64,000 bases of DNA. It comes from Betaproteobacteria bacterium. GTDB taxonomy: Bacteria; Pseudomonadota; Gammaproteobacteria; Burkholderiales; Casimicrobiaceae. The notes below the pieces were generated by a model. That model did not search any database. It saw only the letters and a program-made list of their open reading frames with translations, and was not told the origin of the DNA. Shown here piece after piece: positions 46,369-55,538 of this stretch. Where the stretch lies: NCBI GenBank assembly GCA_016192065.1, contig JACPUX010000077.1:62001-126000 (forward strand), in the 5' to 3' direction. The first letter of the stretch is position 1. Every line of letters starts with the position of its first letter. The position numbers and the translations under genes are program-made.

Positions 46369-47784
46369 GTGGGAAGCCCTTTGAAGGAGTTCTTGGGCCC
46401 ACCCACGCCGGTCCCGCGCGACGAAGTGCTGCCGGTTTCGCTGCTGGTCAGTTCGGCGCGGTTGTTGCTGGAACAACATCTGCCCAACAACTGGGTGAGC
46501 GGGGAGATTTCCAATTTCACCCGCGCCACCTCGGGCCATTGCTATTTCCTGCTGAAAGACGCCCGCGCCCAGGTGCGCTGCGTGCTCTTTCGGCATCGTG
46601 CCCAAGGACTGAGCTTCAGGCTCGAGGAGGGCCTCGCCATCGAGGTCAAGGCGGTCGCCACCATTTTTGAAGCGCGCGGCGAATTCCAGCTCAATATCGA
46701 GGCTCTGCGTCGTGCTGGTGTCGGCAGCCTGTATGAGGCGTTCGCCCGGCTCAAGGCCAAACTGGAAGCGCAAGGTTGGTTCGCGCCGGAGCGAAAGCGC
46801 GCTCTGCCCGCCCATCCACGGGTGGTGGGCGTGGTCACTTCTCCCGCGGCGGCGGCCTGGCGCGACGTGCTCAGCACTTTGCGGCGCCGGTTCCCGGCGC
46901 TCGAAGTGATCCTCTACCCCACCGCGGTACAGGGAGCGGGCGCGGCCGAGGCGATCGCCGCGGCGCTGGACCTGGCCAGCGCGCGGGCAGAGTGCGATGT
47001 GCTGATCCTGGCGCGCGGCGGGGGCAGCATCGAAGACCTCTGGGCCTTCAACGAAGAGCCGGTGGCCGCGGCGATCTTCCGTTCCAAGCTTCCCGTGGTG
47101 AGCGGCGTGGGACACGAGACCGATTTCACCATCGCCGACTTCGTCGCCGATGTGCGCGCCCCCACACCCACCGGCGCCGCCATGCTGGTGGCCCCCGATG
47201 GCGAGGCCTGGCGTCGCGCTTGCCGCGTACTCGCAGCGCGCCTCACCCGCGCTGGCGAGCGCACGCTGGAAGGCCGCATGCAGGCCGTGGACCAACTCGC
47301 GCGACGACTCAAACACCCGGTCGCGGCTTTGCGCGTGCGCCAGGAACACCTGGCCAGAGCCGGCGAACGACTGGATGCCGCCTGGGCCCTGCAACACCAG
47401 CGCCGGGACTGGCAACTGAGTCAGTTGGCGGCGCGCACGGCGCGTCTACTGGCCGCCCCCATGCCGCAGCTTCGCCTTCTCGCCGAGTTCACGCGCCGCT
47501 TGCCTCGGGCCGGCGAAAGCCAGCTCGAACGCGTCGGCACGCGCCTCCATCAGGCGGCGCGCAGCCTGGCGCTGCTCGATCCGCAACAGGTGCTGGATCG
47601 CGGCTACGCCATCGTCACCCGCGGCGACGGCGAAGTGCTGCGCGAAGCGAGCGGCGCGCAAGTGGGCGAGGATCTCGATCTTCGCCTTGCTCGCGGCAGC
47701 CTCGCCGCGACGGTCAAGAGCCACCGCCCCGCATCGCCCATGCCATTAACGCAAGCACCGGAGATTCCATGCCCGAAGCCCTGA
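46369..47784 (+). CDS. xseA: Exodeoxyribonuclease VII large subunit
   Basis: A 471-residue nuclease subunit that degrades single-stranded DNA with XseB. OB-fold N-terminus (LLEQHLPNNWVSGEISNFTR, SGHCYFLLKD), catalytic middle (GVVTSPAAAAWRDVLSTLRR, ARGGGSIEDLWAFNEE, SGVGHETDFTIADFVAD, PTPTGAAML) and a long helical C-terminus. No ATG precedes the OB fold. GTG 46369 with GGAAGG upstream is used; TTG 46381 or TTG 46393 are alternatives. The stop overlaps the thiolase start by 16 bp. Confidence 0.93.
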   Translation: MGSPLKEFLGPPTPVPRDEVLPVSLLVSSARLLLEQHLPNNWVSGEISNFTRATSGHCYFLLKDARAQVRCVLFRHRAQGLSFRLEEGLAIEVKAVATIFEARGEFQLNIEALRRAGVGSLYEAFARLKAKLEAQGWFAPERKRALPAHPRVVGVVTSPAAAAWRDVLSTLRRRFPALEVILYPTAVQGAGAAEAIAAALDLASARAECDVLILARGGGSIEDLWAFNEEPVAAAIFRSKLPVVSGVGHETDFTIADFVADVRAPTPTGAAMLVAPDGEAWRRACRVLAARLTRAGERTLEGRMQAVDQLARRLKHPVAALRVRQEHLARAGERLDAAWALQHQRRDWQLSQLAARTARLLAAPMPQLRLLAEFTRRLPRAGESQLERVGTRLHQAARSLALLDPQQVLDRGYAIVTRGDGEVLREASGAQVGEDLDLRLARGSLAATVKSHRPASPMPLTQAPEIPCPKP

Positions 47785-48941
47785 TCATCGACGCCCTGCG
47801 CACCCCATTTGGCAAACGCCAGGGCGCCCTGCGCGAAACCCGCCCCGACAGCCTGCTCGCCCACACCCTGCAAGGCCTCGCCCAGCGCACCGGCCTTGAC
47901 CCCGGACTGATCGACGACGTGATCTGTGGCACCGTCACCCAGGCCGGGGAACAAGGCGCCAACATCGGGCGCCTGGGCGTGTTGCTCGCCGGCTTCCCGG
48001 TCGAGGTGCCGGCGGTGAGTTTGAACCGCATGTGCGGCTCATCGCAGCAGGCGGTGCACTTCGCCGCGCAGGCGGTGACGGCCGGCGACGCACGCTGCGT
48101 GCTTGCCTGCGGCGTGGAGAGCATGAGCCGGGTGCCGATGCTCTCCGATATCACTCCGGGCAAGGAATTCACCGGCTTTCAGGTGCTGAATCCCGCGCTC
48201 TTCGCCCGCCACGAGCTCGTCCACCAGGGTGAGAGCGCCGAACGCATCGCCGACCGCTGGGGTCTCCGGCGCGAAGAGGTGGACGCTTTCGCCATCGCAA
48301 GCCACCGGCGCGCCGCGGTGGCGCGAACGGCGCAACTGAACCGCGAAATCCTACCCACGCCCGGGGTCGATGCCGCGGGACAGGCGATCACCTTGAGCCA
48401 TGACGAGGGCGTGCGCGAGCAGGTCGATCCAGCCAAGCTCGCGAGCCTCGCCACACCTTTTCGCGCCCCCGGGCAAGGCATCGTCACCGCCGGCAACGCC
48501 AGCCAGATTTCCGACGGCGCCTCAGCGGTGCTGGTGGCCGAGGCCGAATTCGCCCGCGCGCAGGGGTGGCGCCCACGCGCCCGATTCCGCGCGCGCGTGG
48601 TCGTGGGCGGTGACCCCACGCTGCAATTGATGGCCGTGGTGCCGGCCACGCAACGCGCCTTGCAACGGGCCGGCGTCACCATCAAGGACATCGACTGGTT
48701 CGAAGTCAACGAAGCCTTCGCCACGGTAGTCATCGCCTGGCAGCGCGAACTCGATGCCGACCCCGCCAGGCTCAACCCCTGGGGCGGCGCGATCGCCCAC
48801 GGTCACCCTCTGGGTGCTACCGGCGCGGCCTTGATGGCCAAAATGCTCACTGGCCTCGAAGCCACCGGCGGCAGCCTCGGGCTGCAAGTGATGTGCATCG
48901 GCCATGGGATGGCGACGGCGACGGTGGTGGAGCGGGTGTGA
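47769..48941 (+). CDS. Acetyl-CoA C-acyltransferase (thiolase)
   Basis: A 390-residue thiolase. The nucleophile is Cys89 (NRMCGSSQQAV), the general-base region is GGAIAHGHPLGATGA (His346) and the second cysteine is Cys376 (MCIGHGMAT). The NEAFA motif is present. ATG 47769 overlaps xseA by 16 bp. It could release acetyl-CoA from beta-ketoadipyl-CoA in the lower benzoate pathway or act in general beta-oxidation. It is 3.5 kb from the hemerythrin gene on the same strand, but glnS in between is on the opposite strand, so it is not in the box operon. Confidence 0.9.
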   Translation: MPEALIIDALRTPFGKRQGALRETRPDSLLAHTLQGLAQRTGLDPGLIDDVICGTVTQAGEQGANIGRLGVLLAGFPVEVPAVSLNRMCGSSQQAVHFAAQAVTAGDARCVLACGVESMSRVPMLSDITPGKEFTGFQVLNPALFARHELVHQGESAERIADRWGLRREEVDAFAIASHRRAAVARTAQLNREILPTPGVDAAGQAITLSHDEGVREQVDPAKLASLATPFRAPGQGIVTAGNASQISDGASAVLVAEAEFARAQGWRPRARFRARVVVGGDPTLQLMAVVPATQRALQRAGVTIKDIDWFEVNEAFATVVIAWQRELDADPARLNPWGGAIAHGHPLGATGAALMAKMLTGLEATGGSLGLQVMCIGHGMATATVVERV

Positions 48942-49116
48942 GCCGCGCCAGCGTGTCGCGGCATTCCCACCGCGGTTGCCTTGCGCGCGCGACCGCCGCG
49001 GCGACCAAGTTGTCTTCAGCGACGGACGCAGACGGAAAGATGTGTAGAATGGGCGCCCCGCGCGCAGGGACTGCTCTCCCCACGATTGCGTCTGCTCGAT
49101 CGGACTACGCCCTGTA

Positions 49117-50139
49117 ATGACCGCCCCTCCCCCAGCGACCGCCCGCGCGGCGACGTTCTTTTCCGGAGCCGCCAAGCCGGACCTCGGGCTGCGCATCGTC
49201 TCGCCGGCCGATTTGAATCTGCAGACCGCGCAACCCGCCGTACCCGAGCTGGAGAGCCTTCGGAGCCTCGTCCCCTATTGTCTCGATTTTGCTGGCCAGT
49301 ACGTCTACTTTGCCGCTGGCGTGGATGCTCAGGCTGCGGCGCGGGCGCCCTTCCATCACGTCTTCCTGCGGGAGCGCTCGACGGGGTTCTTGCGCGTTCC
49401 CGCGGAGCGGCTGTCGCCCATGCCCATTGGAACCCTCCATCCAGTGGCCCTCTTTTCGCCCGGCCGCTGTGGCTCGACGGCTTTGAGCAAGCTCCTGGCC
49501 GCGATGGGAGCGCTGTCGATTTCGGAGCCGGATTTCTACACCCAGGTCGCCATGCATACGGCGCTTCGCGCCTCCAAGCGCCTTCCCCCGGACCCTGCGG
49601 CGCGGGTAATGCTGGCCCGTGCGGGGGAGCGCCTGCTCGCCCCGCTGGCAAGTCAGTCGACGCTGGCTTGCGTGATCAAGATGCGCAGCCAGGCAACCTT
49701 CGCGCCGCAGGAGATCATGGCTGGCTTTTCGACCTGGCCCAAGACGCTGTTCATCGTGCGCGGCTTTCAGGACTGGTGTCAATCCCGGATGCGCGCCTTC
49801 CCCGACAGCCTGGAGGAGAATTTCCTGAATTACATGTTCGCGCTACAGGCGCTGCGGTGGCTACGCGCCAATTCCGACTGCCTCTGCCTCGAATATGAGC
49901 ACATCGTGACTAGGAGTACCGAACTTGCCAGGCGCATCGCCGACTATCTGGGCCTATCGACCCCCAGCCCGGAAACGATCGCCGCAGTGCTTGCCACCGA
50001 CTCACAGGAAGGCACCGTACTGGAGCGGTCCCGGCTTGCCCGCGATTTGCCCGAGGCCACTATGCGGGCCATCACCAAGCTCTGGCAGGCCAGGGCGCCT
50101 CGCCCATTGTTGCGCGAGTTGGGGCTAGAACACCTGTAG
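49117..50139 (+). CDS. Sulfotransferase-family protein
   Basis: A 340-residue soluble protein. The 5'-phosphosulfate loop is seen as FSPGRCGSTALSKLLAAMGA (about residues 110-129), followed by SEPDFYTQ. A 3'-phosphate motif of the type VRGFQDWCQSRMRAFPDS is near residue 210, and EYEHIVTRSTELARRIADYL resembles the C-terminal sulfotransferase helix. A PAPS-dependent transfer to a small molecule, protein or glycan is possible; no acceptor can be named. It is isolated and converges on aroC. The preceding 175-bp gap shows a TAGAAT at 49045 that might serve as a -10. Confidence 0.7.
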   Translation: MTAPPPATARAATFFSGAAKPDLGLRIVSPADLNLQTAQPAVPELESLRSLVPYCLDFAGQYVYFAAGVDAQAAARAPFHHVFLRERSTGFLRVPAERLSPMPIGTLHPVALFSPGRCGSTALSKLLAAMGALSISEPDFYTQVAMHTALRASKRLPPDPAARVMLARAGERLLAPLASQSTLACVIKMRSQATFAPQEIMAGFSTWPKTLFIVRGFQDWCQSRMRAFPDSLEENFLNYMFALQALRWLRANSDCLCLEYEHIVTRSTELARRIADYLGLSTPSPETIAAVLATDSQEGTVLERSRLARDLPEATMRAITKLWQARAPRPLLRELGLEHL

Positions 50140-50171
50140 GCCGGCGACGCTGGCGTTGGCGCCCAAAGGTG

Positions 50172-51272
50172 TCAGCGAACGCGGCCGGGAATCCGCGGCG
50201 TCACACAAACGACCTCCGCATTCTGCGCGCGGTGCCGCAGGGCGTGGTCGATCAAGACGAGCGCGAGCATGGCTTCGGCAACGGGCACGGCGCGAATGCC
50301 GACGCAGGGATCATGGCGGCCGTGGGTCTCGATCGAAGTGGCGCGGCCTTCACGGTCGATCGTGCGCCGGGGCAGGCGGATGCTGGAGGTGGGCTTCACC
50401 GCGATGCTCACTTTCACGTCCTGGCCGCTGCTAATACCGCCCAGAGTGCCACCGGCGTGGTTGCTGAAGAAGCCGTCCGGGCTCATTTCGTCGGCGTGTT
50501 CGCTGCCCTTCTGGGTGACGCAGCCGAAACCGGCGCCGATTTCCACACCCTTCACGGCGTTGATCCCCATCATCGCGTAGGCGAGGTCGGCGTCGAGCCG
50601 ATCGTAAACTGGTTCGCCCCAGCCCACCGGCACACTTTGCGCCAGCACGTCCACCCGCGCGCCAATCGAATCGCCCGATTTGCGCAGGGCGTCCATGTAA
50701 GCTTCGAGCTCAGGAACGATCTGAGCATTGGCGGCGAAGAACGGATTGCGCGCGGTTTCCTCCCAGGCCCGAAAGGGAATGACGATCGGCCCCAGTTGCG
50801 CAAGGCAGCCGTGGATCAGTACGCCATGTTTCTCTTTCAACCACTTTTTGGCGATCGCCCCCGCGGCCACGCGCACCGCCGTTTCCCGCGCCGAAGCGCG
50901 ACCGCCGCCGCGATAATCGCGAAAGCCGTATTTCTGGTCGTACACGTAATCCGCGTGCCCTGGGCGAAAGCACTGGGCGATGGTGCCGTAGTCCTTGCTG
51001 CGCTGATCCTGGTTGCGGATCAGAAGACCGATGCTGGTGCCGGTGGTCTTGCCCTCGAACACGCCGGAGAGGATTTCCACGGTATCGGGTTCGCGGCGCT
51101 GGGTGACGTGGCGCGAGGTGCCGGGCTTGCGGCGATCAAGGTCAAACTGAAGGTCTGCTTCGCACAGGGCGAGCCCCGGCGGGCAGCCATCGACCACGCA
51201 GCCGATGGCGGGACCGTGCGATTCGCCAAAGGACGTGACACAGAAGCTCTTGCCGAGAGTGTTGCCAGACAT
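50172..51272 (-). CDS. aroC: Chorismate synthase
   Basis: A 366-residue FMN-dependent enzyme that converts EPSP to chorismate. Hallmarks: [31 protein letters not shown], the RPGHADY motif ([16 protein letters not shown]), [10 protein letters not shown], and [17 protein letters not shown] 51272 is used; the 13 codons before it do not match the family. A stand-alone gene between converging and same-strand neighbours. Confidence 0.96.
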   Translation of the reverse strand: MSGNTLGKSFCVTSFGESHGPAIGCVVDGCPPGLALCEADLQFDLDRRKPGTSRHVTQRREPDTVEILSGVFEGKTTGTSIGLLIRNQDQRSKDYGTIAQCFRPGHADYVYDQKYGFRDYRGGGRASARETAVRVAAGAIAKKWLKEKHGVLIHGCLAQLGPIVIPFRAWEETARNPFFAANAQIVPELEAYMDALRKSGDSIGARVDVLAQSVPVGWGEPVYDRLDADLAYAMMGINAVKGVEIGAGFGCVTQKGSEHADEMSPDGFFSNHAGGTLGGISSGQDVKVSIAVKPTSSIRLPRRTIDREGRATSIETHGRHDPCVGIRAVPVAEAMLALVLIDHALRHRAQNAEVVCVTPRIPGRVR

Positions 51273-51374
51273 GAGAAAAACGCTGAGAGACCGCCGCTGG
51301 CAGTGTAACACTGCTTGGCTCTCGCGTCCTCGCGCCGCGCGAGATTCGCGGCGTCGCCCAGACTAGACTGAGCC

Positions 51375-52709
51375 TCACTGCTTCTTGGCGGTCTCGCGCA
51401 CCAAACCCCAGGCCAGCCAGGCGAGGAGCAACACCCCCGCCCCCAGCACGCCCCAAAGCGCCAGACGTTTCCAGTCGAAACTCTGGGTGCGCATGGCCTC
51501 GCCCCCAGCCGGCCGCGTGAGGCCCGGTAGCGCGGTGCTCATGGCTTCGTCCTGGCGGCGTTCCCAGTCAGGCACCAGGGTGGCGATTGGCAATGCGGCA
51601 CCAGGCACTTTGCGCGCGCCATAAGCCAACTGAAACGGCGCCTCGCCCTGCGCCAGGAAGACCAGGCGCGGCGGCAGCCAGCCCAATTCCAGATCAGGGG
51701 GCGCGCTCACGGCGACGCGCGGATCAATGCGCAGCAGCCAGCCGCGGCGCTGGGTACGTGCAATCACCAGATCGGGGCTCTGCAAGGTGCCGCCCGGCTG
51801 CTCCACGCGATAAAAGACACTGTGGGCGACGCCTGCCCATGGGGCATCATCGCCATCACGCACCAGGATATCGCCGGGCAGCATGGTGTTGCCGGCCGGG
51901 TAGGCGAGGCGCAGGCGATCGACCGGCAGCGCCTCGGGGCTTTCGTACAGATATTCGCCAGGCTTTTCGCCCGCGGCCACGAAGCGCGCCCGGCGCCAAG
52001 CGCGCTGCTGTTGCCCCCGCAACGCGGCGGTTTCGCCCATGGCCGCTTCGAGCAGGAAACGGGTTTCCCCCGCCGGCCAAGTCAGGCGCAAGAATTTCAC
52101 TTCACGCGGTACCCACTCCACCCGCTGCCGGGAGAGGGTCTGGCCCTGGAAATCACTGCGCAGAATGACCGCGGCTTGCGCCAGGCTTACCCAGTTGGCG
52201 AGATCCTCGCTGGCTTCCAGGTTCACGCGTCCTTGGTAGAGCCGGGGGTTTTGCCACTCCAGCACTAACGCGGCAAGCGGTTCCTTGATCCGCCGCGCAT
52301 CCAGGAGATAGCCGCTCACTTCCTCGCCCTTCGCCGCGGGCGTTCCGCCGCGGATGTTGACCCGGGTCTCGCCGCTCACCATCTCGATGGCCAGTGCGGC
52401 CTCGCGAGCCAGGGCCCGCGCCGGCAGCGGAAAGATCGGCAGGGGCAGGCGACGCGGCGCCAAGGTCTCCGGGGGCCGCTCGGGCCGCCAGGCGTGGGGG
52501 ACCGCACGGTCTTGCGCATCGAAAACGCGCAGATCGCCAAAATCCCGCCGGGTCAGGGACTCCAGCACTGATGCCGGCAGCATCAATTCGTGGAATGCCC
52601 CGGCACCGGAGGTACCGAGGCTAAGGGTCGAGGCGAAATCCTGCGGCCCCGGCTCCTTGGCCAGCGCCAACGCGGGCAAGCACAAGAGCGCGAAAAGAAG
52701 AGCTTTCAT
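51375..52709 (-). CDS. DUF3999 family exported protein
   Basis: A 444-residue protein with an N-terminal signal (MKALLFALLCLPALALAKEP) and a C-terminal transmembrane segment (about residues 419-438, LALWGVLGAGVLLLAWLAWG), so mostly periplasmic and anchored at the C-terminus. It matches DUF3999; the function is unknown. Its ATG overlaps the DUF2339 stop (ATGA), and these two families are regular partners, which suggests one envelope complex. Confidence 0.85.
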   Translation of the reverse strand: MKALLFALLCLPALALAKEPGPQDFASTLSLGTSGAGAFHELMLPASVLESLTRRDFGDLRVFDAQDRAVPHAWRPERPPETLAPRRLPLPIFPLPARALAREAALAIEMVSGETRVNIRGGTPAAKGEEVSGYLLDARRIKEPLAALVLEWQNPRLYQGRVNLEASEDLANWVSLAQAAVILRSDFQGQTLSRQRVEWVPREVKFLRLTWPAGETRFLLEAAMGETAALRGQQQRAWRRARFVAAGEKPGEYLYESPEALPVDRLRLAYPAGNTMLPGDILVRDGDDAPWAGVAHSVFYRVEQPGGTLQSPDLVIARTQRRGWLLRIDPRVAVSAPPDLELGWLPPRLVFLAQGEAPFQLAYGARKVPGAALPIATLVPDWERRQDEAMSTALPGLTRPAGGEAMRTQSFDWKRLALWGVLGAGVLLLAWLAWGLVRETAKKQ

Positions 52710-55519
52710 CCGGTCTGTTCCTCGGTTTCGGGTTGTTTGGGTGGCAACGGCGAGAAATAACCCAGGGCGAGCAGCAATAGTCCCACGCCGATGAAGGAGA
52801 CGATGCGCTCGACCCCACCGCGATTGGTGAGGTCCACCAGGAAGAGCTTCAGCACCACCACGGCCATCAGCGCCGCGCCCACGAACCACAGCGGCCGCAA
52901 CCCGCGCCGCGAGGCGATCACCATGGCGGTGAGCGCCAACAGTGTCCAGAACAGCGCCAGCGCGGTCTGCACTTTCATCGAGGCCATCATGGCGTCGAAG
53001 TCATAGGGCACGCCACCCCAGAAATGCATGGTGCGCAGCAGTACGGCATTGGCCCAGATGAACGCGGCGAGATTGATGAGCTTCTCGCTTGCCTCGCGCA
53101 GGCGACCGGCATCAAGCGAACGCATCCAGCGGAACATCAGCGCCAGGGCCAGGGCTTGCGCAAGATCCAAGGGGTTCAGCAGCGGCACGAAAGGCAGCGG
53201 CCAGGGATCGCCGGTGTGCGCGGCATTGCCGAAAAACATCCAGCCCCACAGGCCGGCGGCGGTGACACCGGCGATCAGCTCGCGGTAACAGCGCGGCCAG
53301 ACCGACCCCGGCCAGCGCTGATAGAAGCCTTCGGCACTCAAGAGTGCCAACAGTACCGCCGGCACCAGCAAGTGGGCAATCAGCGGCCAGGAGGCTTTGC
53401 CGTCGACGGCACGGTCGATCCACCAGGCTACTTCCAGCGTGGCCACCAGGGCGAGACTCCACACCGCCACGGCATGCAGCAGCGCCATGAGGCGCGGCCA
53501 GTTTGGCGCTTCGCCCTGGCGCTGGCACCAGGCCCAGGCGAGGCCGGCCAGGATCCAGGCCGGAGCACCCCAGCCGGCAAAGGGATGCGCGAGTTCCACG
53601 CAGTCGATCAAGAGCGCGAAGGCGATTGCCAGAGGCATGGCCAAGGCGGGCACCCGGGCCTCGCGCCAGGCGGCCTTTCGCGCCAGGACGGAAAAGGCCA
53701 CCGCGGTCAACGCGGCAAACACCAGCAGCGCATGAGCCAAATGCGGTTGACGCAGTTGCCGATCGATCTCCACCAGGCCGTTACCCACCCACCAGGCCAC
53801 GCCCCAGCTCAGCAGGGCGTAGCCCACACCACGCGGCAGCCAGGTCGGAGGCGCGGCGGCGCGGGCGATCTGCAGGGCGGTGAAGATGCCCGCCAGGGCG
53901 ATCATCGCCGCGCCCAGGCAGCGCGCATTGGCGACGGGGAAACCGGGATCCGTGCCAAAAGGCGACGCGATGTACAGCACCGCAGCCAGGAGTTGCAGTA
54001 GGATCCCAAACGCAAAGCCCAGGCGTCGCTCCTGACGCAGACTCACCCAGGCGACGGCCGCGCCTTCCAGCGCCCAGGCGGCGGAAGTCCAGCGCCCGTC
54101 GAGCGCCAAAGGCAGCGTCAGGGTGGCAAAAACCACTCCCAGGGCGACGAAGGATTCGACCAAGAGGCGCAGCGTTTCGCCACGTTTTTGCCACAGCCAG
54201 CGTGCCAGCGAGAGATAGATCGCCGCCAGCGCCAGGGCACTGAGCGCGGCGGCGAACTCGTAGGGTCGCACCAGCTGGCTTTGCAAGCCGAAAGCCACGA
54301 TGGGTGTGCCGAAGACCAGAGTTGCGTCGACGTAATTCGTGACCCTGAGCGCCGCGCTTCCCAAGGCGTAGCGCACCGCGATCACGAGATAAAAGGCATA
54401 GAACAACAGCAAGAACGGCTCAGTGGTGGCAAAGTGTTCCGGCCGATATTTGGTGACGCCCCACAACGTGGCGATGATGAAGGTGAACAGGAAGCCGGTG
54501 AAGTTCAAGAGGCGCCAGTTCTGCCGCCAGGCCACCACGAAAATGCCGGCATTGAGCAGGGCGTAGTACGAGAAAAGGGCGACGTGACTGCCCTCTCCGG
54601 TGGACGCGAGCACCGGCGCCAGAAAGCCGCCCGCGACGCCCAAGACCGCCAGAACCTGGGCCTCTTGCCTGATGGCGAGCACCGCGGACGCCGCGGCGAT
54701 CACCGCCAGAAGACCGAACGCGAGGGTGGGCGGCAGGAGCTGATAGAGCCGGTAGGCGCCAAAGACCGTGAGGTACAAGAGCGCCACGCCGCCGCCTTGG
54801 AGCGACAAGCCATAGCCGGGCTTTTCGACCCGCAGCTTCCAGCCCAGCGCCAGAAGGGCGAAGGCCAGCGCGCCCGCTCCGGCCAGACGCAACTCCGGCG
54901 GCAGCAGGCTGTGTTCGGCGGCGTATTTGACCAGGAAGGCCACCCCGAAAAAGAGAATCACCAGGCCGATGCGCACCACGGTGTTGCCGCCGGCGAACCA
55001 GGCGAGCAGGCCGCTGGCGGGAGTGCCTGGCGCTTGCGGCGGCGCATCCCGAGGAGGTATCGCGGTGCGCTCCATGGCGAGCTCGTCGACCGGGGAGCGA
55101 GCGCCCGCCTCCGGCACTTCGAGCGATGGGTCCTCGCTCTTGGTGGCGTTGACATTCACGGCCGCAGTTTCGGGCCCCAAGGCAACTTCGGCTGGCGCCC
55201 CCGCGGACTCCTCCGTGCGCCACGCGACGGTTGTCGCTGCTTCCCCGGGCGCCGACAATGCACCCGCGGGCGAAATACCCTGGGCCGCTTCGAGCTTGGC
55301 CAGCCGCCGGTGAATGTCACCCAGCGCCTGGTAGATGTTGGCGAGCTTCTGATCCGCCTCGGCCATCGACGGCGTCGGCGGCCTGGCCCGCCGCGCCTGC
55401 CGCAGCATGAAACCCAGCACCCCCCCGAGCAGGGCACCCAAGCCGATGGCGGTGTCGTTGAAGCTGCTGGCCAAACCGCCGAGTATGGCGCCCAGTATCA
55501 GACCTAGAATGATCCACAT
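52706..55519 (-). CDS. DUF2339 large multi-spanning membrane protein
   Basis: A 937-residue inner-membrane protein with 20 or more hydrophobic helices. An N-terminal helix (MWIILGLILGAILGGLASSF) precedes a coiled-coil-like segment (ADQKLANIYQALGDIHRRLAKLE) and a Pro/Ala-rich linker. ATG 55519 is preferred over an ATG at 55558, which would overlap the next gene upstream. It is an ATGA-coupled partner of the DUF3999 gene. The family is unknown in function; glycan or lipid-related roles have been suggested by context only. Confidence 0.88.
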   Translation of the reverse strand: MWIILGLILGAILGGLASSFNDTAIGLGALLGGVLGFMLRQARRARPPTPSMAEADQKLANIYQALGDIHRRLAKLEAAQGISPAGALSAPGEAATTVAWRTEESAGAPAEVALGPETAAVNVNATKSEDPSLEVPEAGARSPVDELAMERTAIPPRDAPPQAPGTPASGLLAWFAGGNTVVRIGLVILFFGVAFLVKYAAEHSLLPPELRLAGAGALAFALLALGWKLRVEKPGYGLSLQGGGVALLYLTVFGAYRLYQLLPPTLAFGLLAVIAAASAVLAIRQEAQVLAVLGVAGGFLAPVLASTGEGSHVALFSYYALLNAGIFVVAWRQNWRLLNFTGFLFTFIIATLWGVTKYRPEHFATTEPFLLLFYAFYLVIAVRYALGSAALRVTNYVDATLVFGTPIVAFGLQSQLVRPYEFAAALSALALAAIYLSLARWLWQKRGETLRLLVESFVALGVVFATLTLPLALDGRWTSAAWALEGAAVAWVSLRQERRLGFAFGILLQLLAAVLYIASPFGTDPGFPVANARCLGAAMIALAGIFTALQIARAAAPPTWLPRGVGYALLSWGVAWWVGNGLVEIDRQLRQPHLAHALLVFAALTAVAFSVLARKAAWREARVPALAMPLAIAFALLIDCVELAHPFAGWGAPAWILAGLAWAWCQRQGEAPNWPRLMALLHAVAVWSLALVATLEVAWWIDRAVDGKASWPLIAHLLVPAVLLALLSAEGFYQRWPGSVWPRCYRELIAGVTAAGLWGWMFFGNAAHTGDPWPLPFVPLLNPLDLAQALALALMFRWMRSLDAGRLREASEKLINLAAFIWANAVLLRTMHFWGGVPYDFDAMMASMKVQTALALFWTLLALTAMVIASRRGLRPLWFVGAALMAVVVLKLFLVDLTNRGGVERIVSFIGVGLLLLALGYFSPLPPKQPETEEQTG

Positions 55520-55538
55520 GATTGCGTCAGCGCTCCTG